DNA of 33,677 nt, from NCBI GenBank assembly GCA_037446575.1, contig JBBIII010000020.1, positions 1 to 33,677 on the forward strand. The letters are read 5' to 3'. Shown here piece by piece: positions 7,524 to 16,075 of this stretch. Position 1 is the first letter of the stretch. Each line of letters begins with the position of its first letter. A program made the translations under genes and the position numbers. Below the pieces are notes generated by a model, which made no database searches, was not told the origin of the DNA, and saw nothing but the letters and a program-made list of their open reading frames with translations. This DNA comes from JBBIII01 sp037446575. GTDB taxonomy: Bacteria; Bacteroidota; Ignavibacteria; UBA10030.

Positions 7524-8546
7524 TTAATTTTGGCAAGTTTGCACTAATTCAGAAATTATACTTGTTACAAAAGAAAAGGAATAAATTTCAAGATTCGGGT
7601 TGTTTGTAGTTAACTTTAGCAGATTGCTTCCGAACTTTCTATTTTGAACAAGCTGATGCATGCGGGGCGTATCGACAAATACTGACGCACCTTTTGATGT
7701 ATGGATAGCATCTTTGCCTAAAATTTCTTTAGGCAAAATTTGACCGTTTTGTTTTATTAATACTTCGCATATAGAACCATCACGCGATCTCATTACAGCA
7801 TTGACCTCTTTAGCTTGGTAAGAAAATAAAATCGATCCTTCTTCGCCTTCGCTTCCATCAAAACGAAGACATTGCTTTTCATTCTTCCATTTTCCTGTAG
7901 CATAAAACCGTTCGGCAATATAGATGCCTGGGTCAGCATATTCCAATGTCGATTCTGGATTATATCCTTCCGGATTTCCTAAAGCTCCTCTAAGATAACC
8001 GAGATATAATTCGCCAGTTGGCTTGTAACACATTAAATTTTCCTGATCTTCCAATCGCATAGGCGTTTCTAACGCTGGTAAATTGCATCTAGAACCTGCT
8101 TCAATAAGAACTTGTTGTATTACTCGCTCAAATTCTAAATAACCCCCTTCGCCGTATTGAACAAATCTAACAAATCCATATTTGTCAATAATAAATCGCG
8201 TAGGCCAATGACGAACTCCATAAGCGCTCCAAAGTTTGGCTTCATTATCTAATACAATCGGATATTCAATGCCGAACTTTTTAACAGCATTTTCTACATC
8301 AATAATTAACTTTGCAAATTCAAATTCGGGAGTATGCACGCCAATGACTTTGACACCGTATTCTTTATACTTTTTGTACCACTCGTTAATATAAGGCAAA
8401 CTTCGTATAGAATTAGTGCATGTATAGTCCCAGAAATCTATAATAATTACACTTCCAATATTATCCTTAAGCACTACAGGTTCTGAATTCAACCAATAGT
8501 CGCCGTAAAGCTCAGGCGCTATTATATGTTTTTTTTCCAGAGTCAT
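7524..8546 (-). CDS. DipZ-like thioredoxin-fold protein with CxxS centre
   Basis: The N-terminal 150 residues form a TlpA/DipZ-like thioredoxin fold: DFWDYTCTNSIRSLPYINEW, then VIGVHTPEFEF, YPIVLDNEAKLWSAYGVRHW and PTRFIIDKYG with the cis-proline after Trp. Residues 190-335 match the extra C-terminal domain found in DipZ proteins (beta-rich, beginning near LYLGYLRGALGNPEGY). There is no CcdA-like membrane part and no signal peptide, so it is predicted cytoplasmic. The usual CxxC is CTNS (Cys43, Ser46): the resolving cysteine is missing, so a simple disulfide reductase cycle is not possible. A monothiol, peroxidase-like or binding role is conceivable. The start ATG has no evident Shine-Dalgarno sequence. 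Confidence 0.8.
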   Translation of the reverse strand: MTLEKKHIIAPELYGDYWLNSEPVVLKDNIGSVIIIDFWDYTCTNSIRSLPYINEWYKKYKEYGVKVIGVHTPEFEFAKLIIDVENAVKKFGIEYPIVLDNEAKLWSAYGVRHWPTRFIIDKYGFVRFVQYGEGGYLEFERVIQQVLIEAGSRCNLPALETPMRLEDQENLMCYKPTGELYLGYLRGALGNPEGYNPESTLEYADPGIYIAERFYATGKWKNEKQCLRFDGSEGEEGSILFSYQAKEVNAVMRSRDGSICEVLIKQNGQILPKEILGKDAIHTSKGASVFVDTPRMHQLVQNRKFGSNLLKLTTNNPNLEIYSFSFVTSIISELVQTCQN

Positions 8547-8593
8547 TTTATAGAATATCTGACGTTATCACTTTTTAAATGTTCCAATTTATT

Positions 8594-9048
8594 TTATTCT
8601 TCCTTCCCACCACTGCGCGCAACAAAAAGAAAGCTATCGCGCACAAAATCGGCTGCATTTGCATAAAATGACTCCGGAATTCCTTTCTTAAGTTGATCGA
8701 ATGTCAAAACCGTTCCACCCGCAGAAATAGACATATTTGGATTTATTTAATAGATCGTGTAGAGCCGCTGCATTTTAATAATACACTTGCTTTTACATTT
8801 GGGAATACCGCATCTACTACAGGATCAATCTGCATATCTACTCCCATTATCTTCATCGCATCAGGATTTTCGCATTGAATTTCTAAATTTTGCGCTTTCA
8901 TAAACAACAAACATTCTTGCACAACTCTCCTTGTGATTGCCGTTAATTCATTTGTGGCTATAGTTAATCTCTCTCTTTCAACAGCAAACTTCATCCACTC
9001 TTTAAGCGTGTTTGTTAATATCGTTTTGCTTGATTCTGATAAAGGTAT
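8594..9048 (-). pseudogene. Frameshifted conserved-looking protein of unknown function
   Basis: Two frames join into one convincing protein of about 151 residues. The 5' part (9048-8743) reads PLSESSKTILTNTLKEWMKF, continues through ERLTIATNELTAITRRVVQE and ends VLLKCSGSTRSIK at a TAA. The 3' part reads INPNMSISAGGTVLTFDQL, then KKGIPESFYANAADFVRDSF and stops at 8594-8596. One missing A in the AAATAAAT stretch near 8745 would join them as RSIKINPNMSISAGG. AGGAG at 9055-9059 sits six bases before an in-frame ATA at 9046-9048, directly after an in-frame TAG; the first ATG is only at 8994. It follows the aminotransferase gene by 26 bases. I do not recognise the family. It may be a real pseudogene, a single-base sequence error, or a gene using AUA. 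Confidence 0.65.
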
Positions 9049-9074
9049 TTTTTTCTCCTATGAATCTTATTTTT

Positions 9075-10259
9075 TTAGGTGAGAGTTTGAAAAATTGAAT
9101 GCATCTCAAATGCTAATGAATCGCAATGTGCTTTATTTATTATGTAGGGAGGCAATAATCGTAAAACAGTTGTGTTTGTGCAATTGATCAGAAATCCTCT
9201 ATTCCGTAATTCATCAACAATCGGATCACCGGCTCTGTCAATTTCAATTCCAATCATACAACCTTTTCCGCGCACCTCTTTTATTCGCTTAGGAAAATTA
9301 TTTTTCAATTCTGTCATTTTAGAAAATAAGTATTCTCCTATTATGCTCGCTTGCTTCATCAAATTGTTATCAACAATCTCTTCCATCACAGCGCAACCAG
9401 CGGCGCAAGCTACCGGATTTCCGCCAAATGTAGTTCCATGTGCGCCATAACTTAAGATATCTTCGACTTTTTCGTTTCCAATAATTACGCCAAGCGGCAA
9501 TCCGCCGCCGATGGCTTTTGCAATAACCACAATATCCGGATTGATGTTATAATGTTCAAAACAGAAAAATCGCCCCGTACGTCCAACGCCCGCTTGAATT
9601 TCATCTGCAATTATTAGGAAACCAAATTTTTCTTTTAATGTTCTCAACTCATCTACAAATTCATTGCTAACTACATTTATTCCCCCCTCTCCCTGAATAA
9701 ATTCGAGTGTTATTGCTAATGTCTGATCGTTCACCCTCGTTCTCAAATCTTCAACATCATTAAACTTAATTGAAATCGTATTTGGGAGAAATGGTTCGTA
9801 TCCGTTTCGATAATTTGGTCTATCGGTCAATGAAAGAGCTCCCATTGAACGTCCATGAAACGAATTTGTAAGATTCAGCAAATTAATTTTACCAACTTGA
9901 TGCCCCCACCTTCGAGCAATTTTTATAGCGCCTTCCATGCCTTCGGTGCCGCTATTTGAAAAGAAAACTTTTTTATAACCGCTTGCTCTAATAATTCGCT
10001 CAGCTAATTCAACAGTTTTATCTTGGGCATAATAATTTGAAAGATGAATATAGCGATGTATTTGTTCTTCAATAGCTTTTATTATACGGGGATGATTATA
10101 ACCGAGTGCGTTAACAGCAAGCCCGCCAAAAAAATCGATATACCTTTTGCCCTCTTTTGAATAAAGATAAACGCCATCGCCTCTTTGAATATCAAGCGGC
10201 AACCTATGATAAGTGTGGAAGAAATATTTTGCTTCCTTTTCAAAAATAGAATCAGACAA
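9075..10259 (-). CDS. argD: Class III aminotransferase, acetylornithine type
   Basis: Pyridoxal-phosphate enzyme of the acetylornithine/ornithine aminotransferase group, using glutamate/2-oxoglutarate as amino partner. Seen: FFGGLAVNALGYNHP near 43-57, the phosphate loop FFSNSGTEGMEGAIKIARRW, SFHGRSMGALSLT, FIQGEGG, IADEIQAGVGRTGRFF, the PLP lysine Lys248 in AKAIGGGLPLG, and HGTTFGGNPVACAAG. The loop normally reads SGTEANE; here it is SGTEGME, a mild departure. Length 394 is typical. The start is TTG with GAGG six bases upstream and overlaps the coaE stop by 8 bases; no ATG is available near the N-terminus. No other arg gene is adjacent, so ornithine, lysine or 4-aminobutyrate-type substrates are not ruled out. 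Confidence 0.82.
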   Translation of the reverse strand: MSDSIFEKEAKYFFHTYHRLPLDIQRGDGVYLYSKEGKRYIDFFGGLAVNALGYNHPRIIKAIEEQIHRYIHLSNYYAQDKTVELAERIIRASGYKKVFFSNSGTEGMEGAIKIARRWGHQVGKINLLNLTNSFHGRSMGALSLTDRPNYRNGYEPFLPNTISIKFNDVEDLRTRVNDQTLAITLEFIQGEGGINVVSNEFVDELRTLKEKFGFLIIADEIQAGVGRTGRFFCFEHYNINPDIVVIAKAIGGGLPLGVIIGNEKVEDILSYGAHGTTFGGNPVACAAGCAVMEEIVDNNLMKQASIIGEYLFSKMTELKNNFPKRIKEVRGKGCMIGIEIDRAGDPIVDELRNRGFLINCTNTTVLRLLPPYIINKAHCDSLAFEMHSIFQTLT

Positions 10260-10890
10260 TTCGATCCTCGTAAATTATTTTATTGAATAAAGTATAAAGA
10301 AATTCAGCTTTTGACACAAGCTCTTCTATTGTTCCGTTGTTCAAGATCAGAAAATCTGCTTTTTCAACTTTTGTGTGCGAATCCATTTGCGCTTGCATTC
10401 GCATCCGTACAGCTTCTTCCGAAACAACATCCCTTTTTCGTATCCGATTAATCCTTTCAGTTTCATCCGCATCTACAACTATAACCGCATCGAGTTTTTT
10501 ATTTAAACCTGCTTCATAAATAAGCGCCGCTTCAATAATTACAATGCGCCTGCCTTGCTTAATATATTCATTAATTTGTCTATCAATTTCTTTTTCTACT
10601 TGAGGATGAACAATGCGTTCCATTTTTTTTCGCAAGCTTGCATCTCTAAAAATCGAGTTTGCAATAAATGGCTTGTTAAGCGATCCGTCTTCGTTGTAGA
10701 AATTTTCACCAAAAATTTTTATTAGTTTTCTTTTTACTATTTGATTTGAAACGCAAATTTCTTTAGAAATTTCATCTGCATAGAGCGCCGGAACTCCTAA
10801 TTTTACTAAAGCGGAGCATAAAGCAGATTTACCGCTGCCAATACCACCGGTAATACCGACTTTAAGGATATTTTTATTATGTGGTTTCAC
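10252..10890 (-). CDS. coaE: Dephospho-CoA kinase
   Basis: Last enzyme of coenzyme A synthesis, phosphorylating the 3'-hydroxyl of dephospho-CoA. The P-loop is GGIGSGKS at 15-22, followed by YADEISKEI with Asp39 at the substrate site, VHPQVEKEI in the CoA domain and ALIYEAGLNKKLDAVIVVDA. Length 212 is normal. The start codon is GTG (GTGAAACCACAT) with no clear Shine-Dalgarno. It overlaps the aminotransferase gene by 8 bases, so the two are co-translated. Confidence 0.94.
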   Translation of the reverse strand: MKPHNKNILKVGITGGIGSGKSALCSALVKLGVPALYADEISKEICVSNQIVKRKLIKIFGENFYNEDGSLNKPFIANSIFRDASLRKKMERIVHPQVEKEIDRQINEYIKQGRRIVIIEAALIYEAGLNKKLDAVIVVDADETERINRIRKRDVVSEEAVRMRMQAQMDSHTKVEKADFLILNNGTIEELVSKAEFLYTLFNKIIYEDRIV

Positions 10891-11002
10891 TTGGATAGCT
10901 TAATCGTTTAAAACCTTCCTGAAATAAACAAATGCTACCATCATATTCAAATTTGAAGAATGATTAAAATTAATTCAATGAATATCCATTTTGGGAATTA
11001 AA

Positions 11003-12565
11003 TTACTTAGCAACTGCAACGGAACGAAACTCGCGGACAACAACGACTTTTATTTGTCCCGGATATTCAAGTTCTTGTTCAATTTTATTAGCAATATCAT
11101 GCGCCATCTGATCGGCGGCGGCATCGTCAAGTTTTTCGTGGCTAACGATAACTCGAATTTCTCTGCCGGCTTGTATTGCGTAAGTATTAATTACGCCGCT
11201 GAATGATTTTGCGATGTTCTCTAATTTTTCAAGGCGCTTAATATATTCTTCTACCGATTCACGCCGAGCCCCCGGCCGTGCTCCACTTATAGAATCTGCC
11301 GATTGTACCAACGCCGAAATGGGATGTTCCATCGGAATATCTTCGTGATGCGAACCGACTGCATTACAGATAATCGAATGTTCATTATATTTTTTACATA
11401 ATTCGTAGCCCAAAAGAGCATGAGGGCCTTCAATGCTTTTATCAATTGTTTTTCCAATGTCATGCAATAGACCAGCGCGTTTTGCTAAAATTGGATCTAT
11501 CCTTAACTCAGCCGCCATAATTCCGGTTAAATAAGCTACTTCTATGCTATGTTCAAGCAAGTTTTGCCCATAACTTGAACGATATTTCATTCTGCCTACG
11601 TGTTTGATAATTTCTGGATGCGCGCCATGCAAACCAATTTCAAGAAGAACATTTTCACCAGTGTGTATAATTTCTTCTTCCAGTTCTTTACGAACTTTAT
11701 CCACGATTTCTTCAATTCGCGCGGGATGTATTCGTCCGTCGGTAATTAATCTTTCTAACGAAATTCGCGCAACCTCGCGTCTGAACGGATCGAAACCAGA
11801 CAGTATCACAGCTTCTGGCGTATCGTCAACAATAACATCGATGCCCGTAGCGGCTTCAAATGCCCGAATATTGCGTCCTTCACGGCCAATAATGCGGCCT
11901 TTCATTTCATCATTGCCTACATTGACTACGCTTACTGTTGTTTCGAGCGTGAAATCTACAGCAGAGCGTTGAATTGCCTGAACGATGGCTTTTTGCGCTT
12001 CTTTCTTTGCTTCCAACTTTGCCGTATCTCGAATATCTTTCAATGTTTGCGAAGCTTCCGATTTGACAGTTTCAATTAGGTTTTGGTACAGATATTTTTT
12101 TGCCTCTTCCCGTGTTATTCCTGAAATTTTTTCAAGTCGCGCATTTTCTTCCTCAATTAATCTCGTTACTTCTTTTTCTTGTTCAATTACGCGTTTCTGA
12201 CGTTCCACAAGTTCACGCTCTGTGCATTGCACAGACGACTCTTTTTTTGTTAGTAAGTCTAACTTTTTCTCTATGTTTTCTTCTCGGTTGCTTAGTTGTT
12301 TTTCATAAGCTTGAAGTTTAGAACGTTTAGACTGCGCTTCCGATTCGAAATCTTTTTTCTTTCTGTACCATTCATCTTTTACTTCGAGCATTTTTTCTTT
12401 TTTAGTAGTTGCCGCATCTTTTTCGGCTTCTTCTATTATTTTTTTTGCGCGCTCTTGCGCATCCATAAGTTTATTTTTGCCGCTGCGCGCATTAAGCATC
12501 CAGCCCATAAAAAAAGCACCGCCGCCTATTAATGCGCCAATCAATATTAATATATAAGGGTCCAT
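11003..12565 (-). CDS. rny: Ribonuclease Y
   Basis: Membrane-anchored endoribonuclease that starts mRNA decay. Residues 3-23 form the N-terminal membrane helix, about 28-200 a long charged coiled coil, 213-275 the KH domain with GREG at 227-230 in GRIIGREGRNIRAFE, and about 335-430 the HD domain (His339 in LLEHSIEVAYL, His368-Asp369 in GLLHDIGKTID, then GSHHED). The C-terminus is the family's beta-rich domain ending VVVREFRSVAVAK. Length 520 is exactly as expected. GAGGAAA precedes the ATG. It lies downstream of zapA and the 6S-like RNA gene, the arrangement I associate with the Bacteroidota/Chlorobiota. Confidence 0.97.
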   Translation of the reverse strand: MDPYILILIGALIGGGAFFMGWMLNARSGKNKLMDAQERAKKIIEEAEKDAATTKKEKMLEVKDEWYRKKKDFESEAQSKRSKLQAYEKQLSNREENIEKKLDLLTKKESSVQCTERELVERQKRVIEQEKEVTRLIEEENARLEKISGITREEAKKYLYQNLIETVKSEASQTLKDIRDTAKLEAKKEAQKAIVQAIQRSAVDFTLETTVSVVNVGNDEMKGRIIGREGRNIRAFEAATGIDVIVDDTPEAVILSGFDPFRREVARISLERLITDGRIHPARIEEIVDKVRKELEEEIIHTGENVLLEIGLHGAHPEIIKHVGRMKYRSSYGQNLLEHSIEVAYLTGIMAAELRIDPILAKRAGLLHDIGKTIDKSIEGPHALLGYELCKKYNEHSIICNAVGSHHEDIPMEHPISALVQSADSISGARPGARRESVEEYIKRLEKLENIAKSFSGVINTYAIQAGREIRVIVSHEKLDDAAADQMAHDIANKIEQELEYPGQIKVVVVREFRSVAVAK

Positions 12566-12592
12566 ATTTTCCTCTTTCTCTAATTAAAAAAC

Positions 12593-12840
12593 AAAAAACC
12601 GCGCTCATCTGCCACAATCAAGTGTATTGAAAGAACCTCTTCCTACACACAGTGGGCGCTTGCCTAAGCATTTCATGCTTCCACTTCCCGCTCTTTCTCC
12701 GTTTAAAACAGAGAGGTCATCGCATGGCTATCCTTTTTCAAAAGATAGGTGGCTTGCGTTCCACACTTATGAGTCAAGCTCCCATATTAAAAGAATTGTC
12801 AGGTTCTTTAATATGATTTTGATTACGGCTGATGGCGCGG
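12593..12840 (-). ncRNA. ssrS: 6S RNA candidate
   Basis: This gap has no gene but folds, on the minus strand, into a long rod. The ends CCGCGCCATC (12840-12831) and GATGAGCGCGG pair with one bulge; next inward GCC pairs with GGC, AATCAA with TTGATT, TATT with AATA and AAAGAACCT with AGGTTCTTT. An unpaired central region follows, then a second paired arm (CGC/GCG, GCC/GGC) with small apical hairpins such as AAGCAT-GAA-ATGCTT. A U6 run follows the closing stem. A closing rod, a large central bubble and a position beside zapA match 6S RNA, the regulator that binds sigma-70 RNA polymerase holoenzyme. At about 248 nt it is longer than typical (about 185 nt). A local hairpin inside the bubble could be the alternative fold formed after product-RNA synthesis. 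Confidence 0.7.
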
Positions 12841-12882
12841 TTTAATTTCCGCTACCGTTGTAGAAAAGAACAATCGATTGAA

Positions 12883-13191
12883 TTACAGAATTAAATCGTC
12901 CGATGTTTTGGAAATAAGACAATTATCGAGATAGTTGGAAAGCTTTTCCACTTCCGTTTCGAGATGCGCAAGTTCTTGAGCATGAGTTTCTCGCTCACGC
13001 AATAAATCTTCAGTAATATTTAATGCAGAAAGAACTGCGACTGTCAATGGCGGCTGTTCTGGTATTTTATCGTGTATCTTTGTCAGCATACCATCTACGT
13101 AGGATGCAACACGTTTCGTAAGATCTTCATTCTCTCCACGAAGCGGATATTCGTTCCCAAATATTTTTACTTTAATGCTTTTACCGTTCAT
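12883..13191 (-). CDS. zapA: Cell division protein ZapA
   Basis: Small FtsZ-binding protein that cross-links protofilaments at midcell. The N-terminal head reads KSIKVKIFGNEYPLRGENED, the family signature of a beta-strand, IxGxEY/F and a following charged turn, then KRVASYVDGMLTKI. The C-terminal half (about 50-95) is a heptad-patterned coiled coil. At 102 residues it is the normal size. It lies 58 bases after the coiled-coil gene and directly before the 6S RNA candidate. Confidence 0.88.
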   Translation of the reverse strand: MNGKSIKVKIFGNEYPLRGENEDLTKRVASYVDGMLTKIHDKIPEQPPLTVAVLSALNITEDLLRERETHAQELAHLETEVEKLSNYLDNCLISKTSDDLIL

Positions 13192-13249
13192 CGTTTTGAT
13201 TAATTGTTTCGTGTTCTAATTAAATCTACAACTTCCATCATCGCTCGCT

Positions 13250-13642
13250 TTATAAACGAGAATTAATTTTTCCAATTAATTCTTTCAAACGAGCTTTAAG
13301 AGCTTCTAACTCCTCCTTTGAAAAAAGATTGCTGCCATTTGACTGTGCAAGCGTTAGCTGTGAACGAATATCTTCTAATTCACGCTCGCGCCGCCGAAGT
13401 TCTTCTTTCCATCGGCTTTCTTCTACTTCTAAACTCAAAACTCGATTGCGAAGTTCCTTATTTTCTTTCTTTAATTGCAAAAGCTGGTCCGAAACAAGAC
13501 GAGCTTTTCCCCAAAGCGCCTGGATGGATTCTTCGAGCTTTTTTAAATCCTTTTTTTCCATTGCCTCAACTTCTGATAATTGTACGGGCAAGCTTTGTTC
13601 CTGTAATAATTTTTCTGATTGCTTAACTTCGCAATACACCAC
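13250..13642 (-). CDS. Coiled-coil protein between pheT and zapA
   Basis: No family is recognised with confidence. Residues 28-100 are nearly all heptad-type coiled coil (KKLEESIQALWGKARLVSDQ, then LKKENKELRNRVLSLE). The end, FSKEELEALKARLKELIGKI, is helical. Size and place suggest a partner of ZapA in division, comparable with ZapB, but that is inference from context. The start is uncertain: a GTG at 13642 overlaps the end of pheT by 20 bases without a Shine-Dalgarno sequence, while the ATG at 13561 would give 103 residues and retain the whole coiled coil. Confidence 0.7.
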   Translation of the reverse strand: MVYCEVKQSEKLLQEQSLPVQLSEVEAMEKKDLKKLEESIQALWGKARLVSDQLLQLKKENKELRNRVLSLEVEESRWKEELRRRERELEDIRSQLTLAQSNGSNLFSKEELEALKARLKELIGKINSRL

Positions 13643-16043
13643 CGCATTGATTTTGAACAGCCTCGATAATTTTTTTAAGCGTGTTATCTATTTCTTCGTC
13701 CATTAACGTACGGTCAGGCGATTGAAATTCAAGTGAATAAGCAACGCTTTTTTTGTCGTCTCCAGTTTGATTGCCGCTATACATATCAAATAGAACAACG
13801 CTCTTTAATAGAGGCTGACCAATTTGCTTAATTACATCTTCAATTGCTATCTGCGGAAGTTTTATATCAACAGTAAATGCTAAATCGCGTATTACGCTTG
13901 GAAATTTCGGCAATGCCTTAAATTTTCTATTCGTTATCCAGCCATCGCGAATTGAAGATATACTTAATTCGCAAATAAATATATTCTCATCAACATCTAA
14001 TTTATCTGCGATTTCTTTCTTGACCTTTCCAAAGAACCCGGCATAAACGCCATTAATCTCAACGCCTATGCTCGGCTCACTTAATGTTTTGTTGTTATCA
14101 TAATAAATAAAACGATAGTTGTCAAGACAGAACTTAGTCAGAAGCGAACTTACCTCTCCTTTTATATCAAATATATCCACTAAACGCTGATTAACTCCGT
14201 AACTAACAGGGGATATATTGCCAGCAATTAACAAAAGCAATTTTTCTTCTTCTCCATAAGCTTCTAATAAATGTTTCTCTTTTGTCACATCCATATTGAA
14301 AACATTGCCTATTTCGAATAATCTCAAATCTTTTACGCCATGATTTTGATTATGTTTAACAACTCTTAAAGCTGGAAGAACTAAATTTGACTGCAATACT
14401 GCCATTTCAGAGCTTACAGGATTTAATACTTTTACTAACGGTTTCCTCGCAAGCGAATGCGCTTCTTCATCTTGAAGACTAACCGATAGTATTTCGTTAA
14501 AGCCCGAACCAATTAAATATTCTCGGATGTTATTTTGCAGCGCCTCAGCCCTTACATTTGAAGAAAAATCAATCGAGGCATGTGTTTTTGTTTCTATGTT
14601 GTTATAGCCATACACTCTTGCTACTTCTTCAATTACGTCAATCTCTTCTATAATGTCGTTACGAAAACTTGGAACGTTAACCAAAATTTCATCTTTTGAA
14701 ATTGATTTAGCATGTAATTCGATTTTTTTTAAGATTGAAATGATTTGAGATTTGGTAAGCGACACGCCAATTACAGAATTAGTTCTTGAAACACGCGCTT
14801 TAACAACCACTTGTTTTCTCTTTTTTGGATAAGCGTCAATTGCTCCTTTAAGAAGTTCTGCGCCAGTTAATTCTTGAATTAATTGCGCCGCTCGATCTAC
14901 AGCGATTACCGTATTATTGATATCCGTGCCGCGCTCAAATCTATAAGAAGCTTCCGTTGAAAGATCTAATTTTTTTGATGTGCGTCGAATGTTTTTTGCG
15001 TTAAAATATGCGCTCTCTAAAAGAACGTTAACAGTCGAATCGCTTATTTCGGTATTGGCTCCGCCCATCACTCCGGCAATTGCAATTGGCTTTTCAGCAT
15101 CGCAAATCATTAACATATCAGATGTAAGCATTCTTTCTTTACCATCAAGTGTAATAAACTTATCGCCATCAGCCGCAGTTTTGACAATTATTTTATGATC
15201 TATGAGTTTATCGTAATCGAAAGCATGAAGGGGATGACCGGTTTCCATTAACACATAGTTAGTTACATCGACAATATTATTAATCGGACGCACACCTACT
15301 GAAATTAAAATATCCTGAAGCCATTTAGGCGAAGGTGCAATTTTAACATTGCGAAGTACTCGGGCAGAATACCGAGGGCATCTTTCTTTATCAAGAATTT
15401 CTATTTTTGCAAATTTATTAGTTGGCGTTTTGCTTTCTTTTAGTTTAACTGGAGGCAGTTTAATCTTTTTATTAACAAGAGCGCCAATTTCGCGTGCAAC
15501 GCCAATGTGACTTAAACAGTCTGCACGGTTTGGGGTAATTCCGATTTCGTAAATCACATCGGTTTGATTCAAATATTTAGCTAAGGAAATTCCTATTTTA
15601 ACTTTCGAATCTAGCACAAGAATTCCGCTGGCATCTTTTCCCAAACCAAGCTCATATTCTGAACAAATCATACCGTTAGATTCTATACCGCGAATTTTGG
15701 TTCGTTCTAAAGTAAATGGTTTCCCTTCAGGGTCGTGTTGGTTGTTAGGGATAACCGCTCCGACATACGCCACAACAACTTTTTGTCCTGCCGCAACATT
15801 TGGAGCGCCGCAAATAATTTCTTGAACTAACTTTCCAGTATTTACTTTGCAAACTGTAAGTCGGTCTGCATTCGGATGCTTGACGCATTCTACAACCTCT
15901 CCTATTACAAAATTATCATACTTGCGCGCTAATTCTTCAAAACTTTCAACTTCCAAACCGAGCATCGAAAGTTTTTCTACAAATTGCATTGGAGATAATT
16001 TGAAATCAACAAATTGCTTTAACCAGTATTGAGATATTTTCAT
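13623..16043 (-). CDS. pheT: Phenylalanyl-tRNA synthetase beta subunit
   Basis: Forms the alpha2-beta2 synthetase with PheS. In order: N-terminal strand KISQYWLKQFVDF, an EMAP-II-like tRNA-binding domain at about 40-155 (GEVVECVKHPNADRLTVCKV), the B3/B4 editing domain at about 210-395, the B5 domain at about 400-475, a catalytic-like domain, and the C-terminal FDX-ACB anticodon-binding domain beginning FPSVIRDLAFTVD. Length 806 is standard. It begins 32 bases after pheS and overlaps the GTG of the coiled-coil gene. Confidence 0.97.
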   Translation of the reverse strand: MKISQYWLKQFVDFKLSPMQFVEKLSMLGLEVESFEELARKYDNFVIGEVVECVKHPNADRLTVCKVNTGKLVQEIICGAPNVAAGQKVVVAYVGAVIPNNQHDPEGKPFTLERTKIRGIESNGMICSEYELGLGKDASGILVLDSKVKIGISLAKYLNQTDVIYEIGITPNRADCLSHIGVAREIGALVNKKIKLPPVKLKESKTPTNKFAKIEILDKERCPRYSARVLRNVKIAPSPKWLQDILISVGVRPINNIVDVTNYVLMETGHPLHAFDYDKLIDHKIIVKTAADGDKFITLDGKERMLTSDMLMICDAEKPIAIAGVMGGANTEISDSTVNVLLESAYFNAKNIRRTSKKLDLSTEASYRFERGTDINNTVIAVDRAAQLIQELTGAELLKGAIDAYPKKRKQVVVKARVSRTNSVIGVSLTKSQIISILKKIELHAKSISKDEILVNVPSFRNDIIEEIDVIEEVARVYGYNNIETKTHASIDFSSNVRAEALQNNIREYLIGSGFNEILSVSLQDEEAHSLARKPLVKVLNPVSSEMAVLQSNLVLPALRVVKHNQNHGVKDLRLFEIGNVFNMDVTKEKHLLEAYGEEEKLLLLIAGNISPVSYGVNQRLVDIFDIKGEVSSLLTKFCLDNYRFIYYDNNKTLSEPSIGVEINGVYAGFFGKVKKEIADKLDVDENIFICELSISSIRDGWITNRKFKALPKFPSVIRDLAFTVDIKLPQIAIEDVIKQIGQPLLKSVVLFDMYSGNQTGDDKKSVAYSLEFQSPDRTLMDEEIDNTLKKIIEAVQNQCGGVLRS

Positions 16044-16075
16044 TCTAGCAATCCGATTTATTGCTAATTGACAAT

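Noticed and set aside
11604..11972. A 122-codon plus-strand frame within rny.
   Set aside because: Ser/Ile/Arg-rich antisense shadow of the KH and HD coding region.
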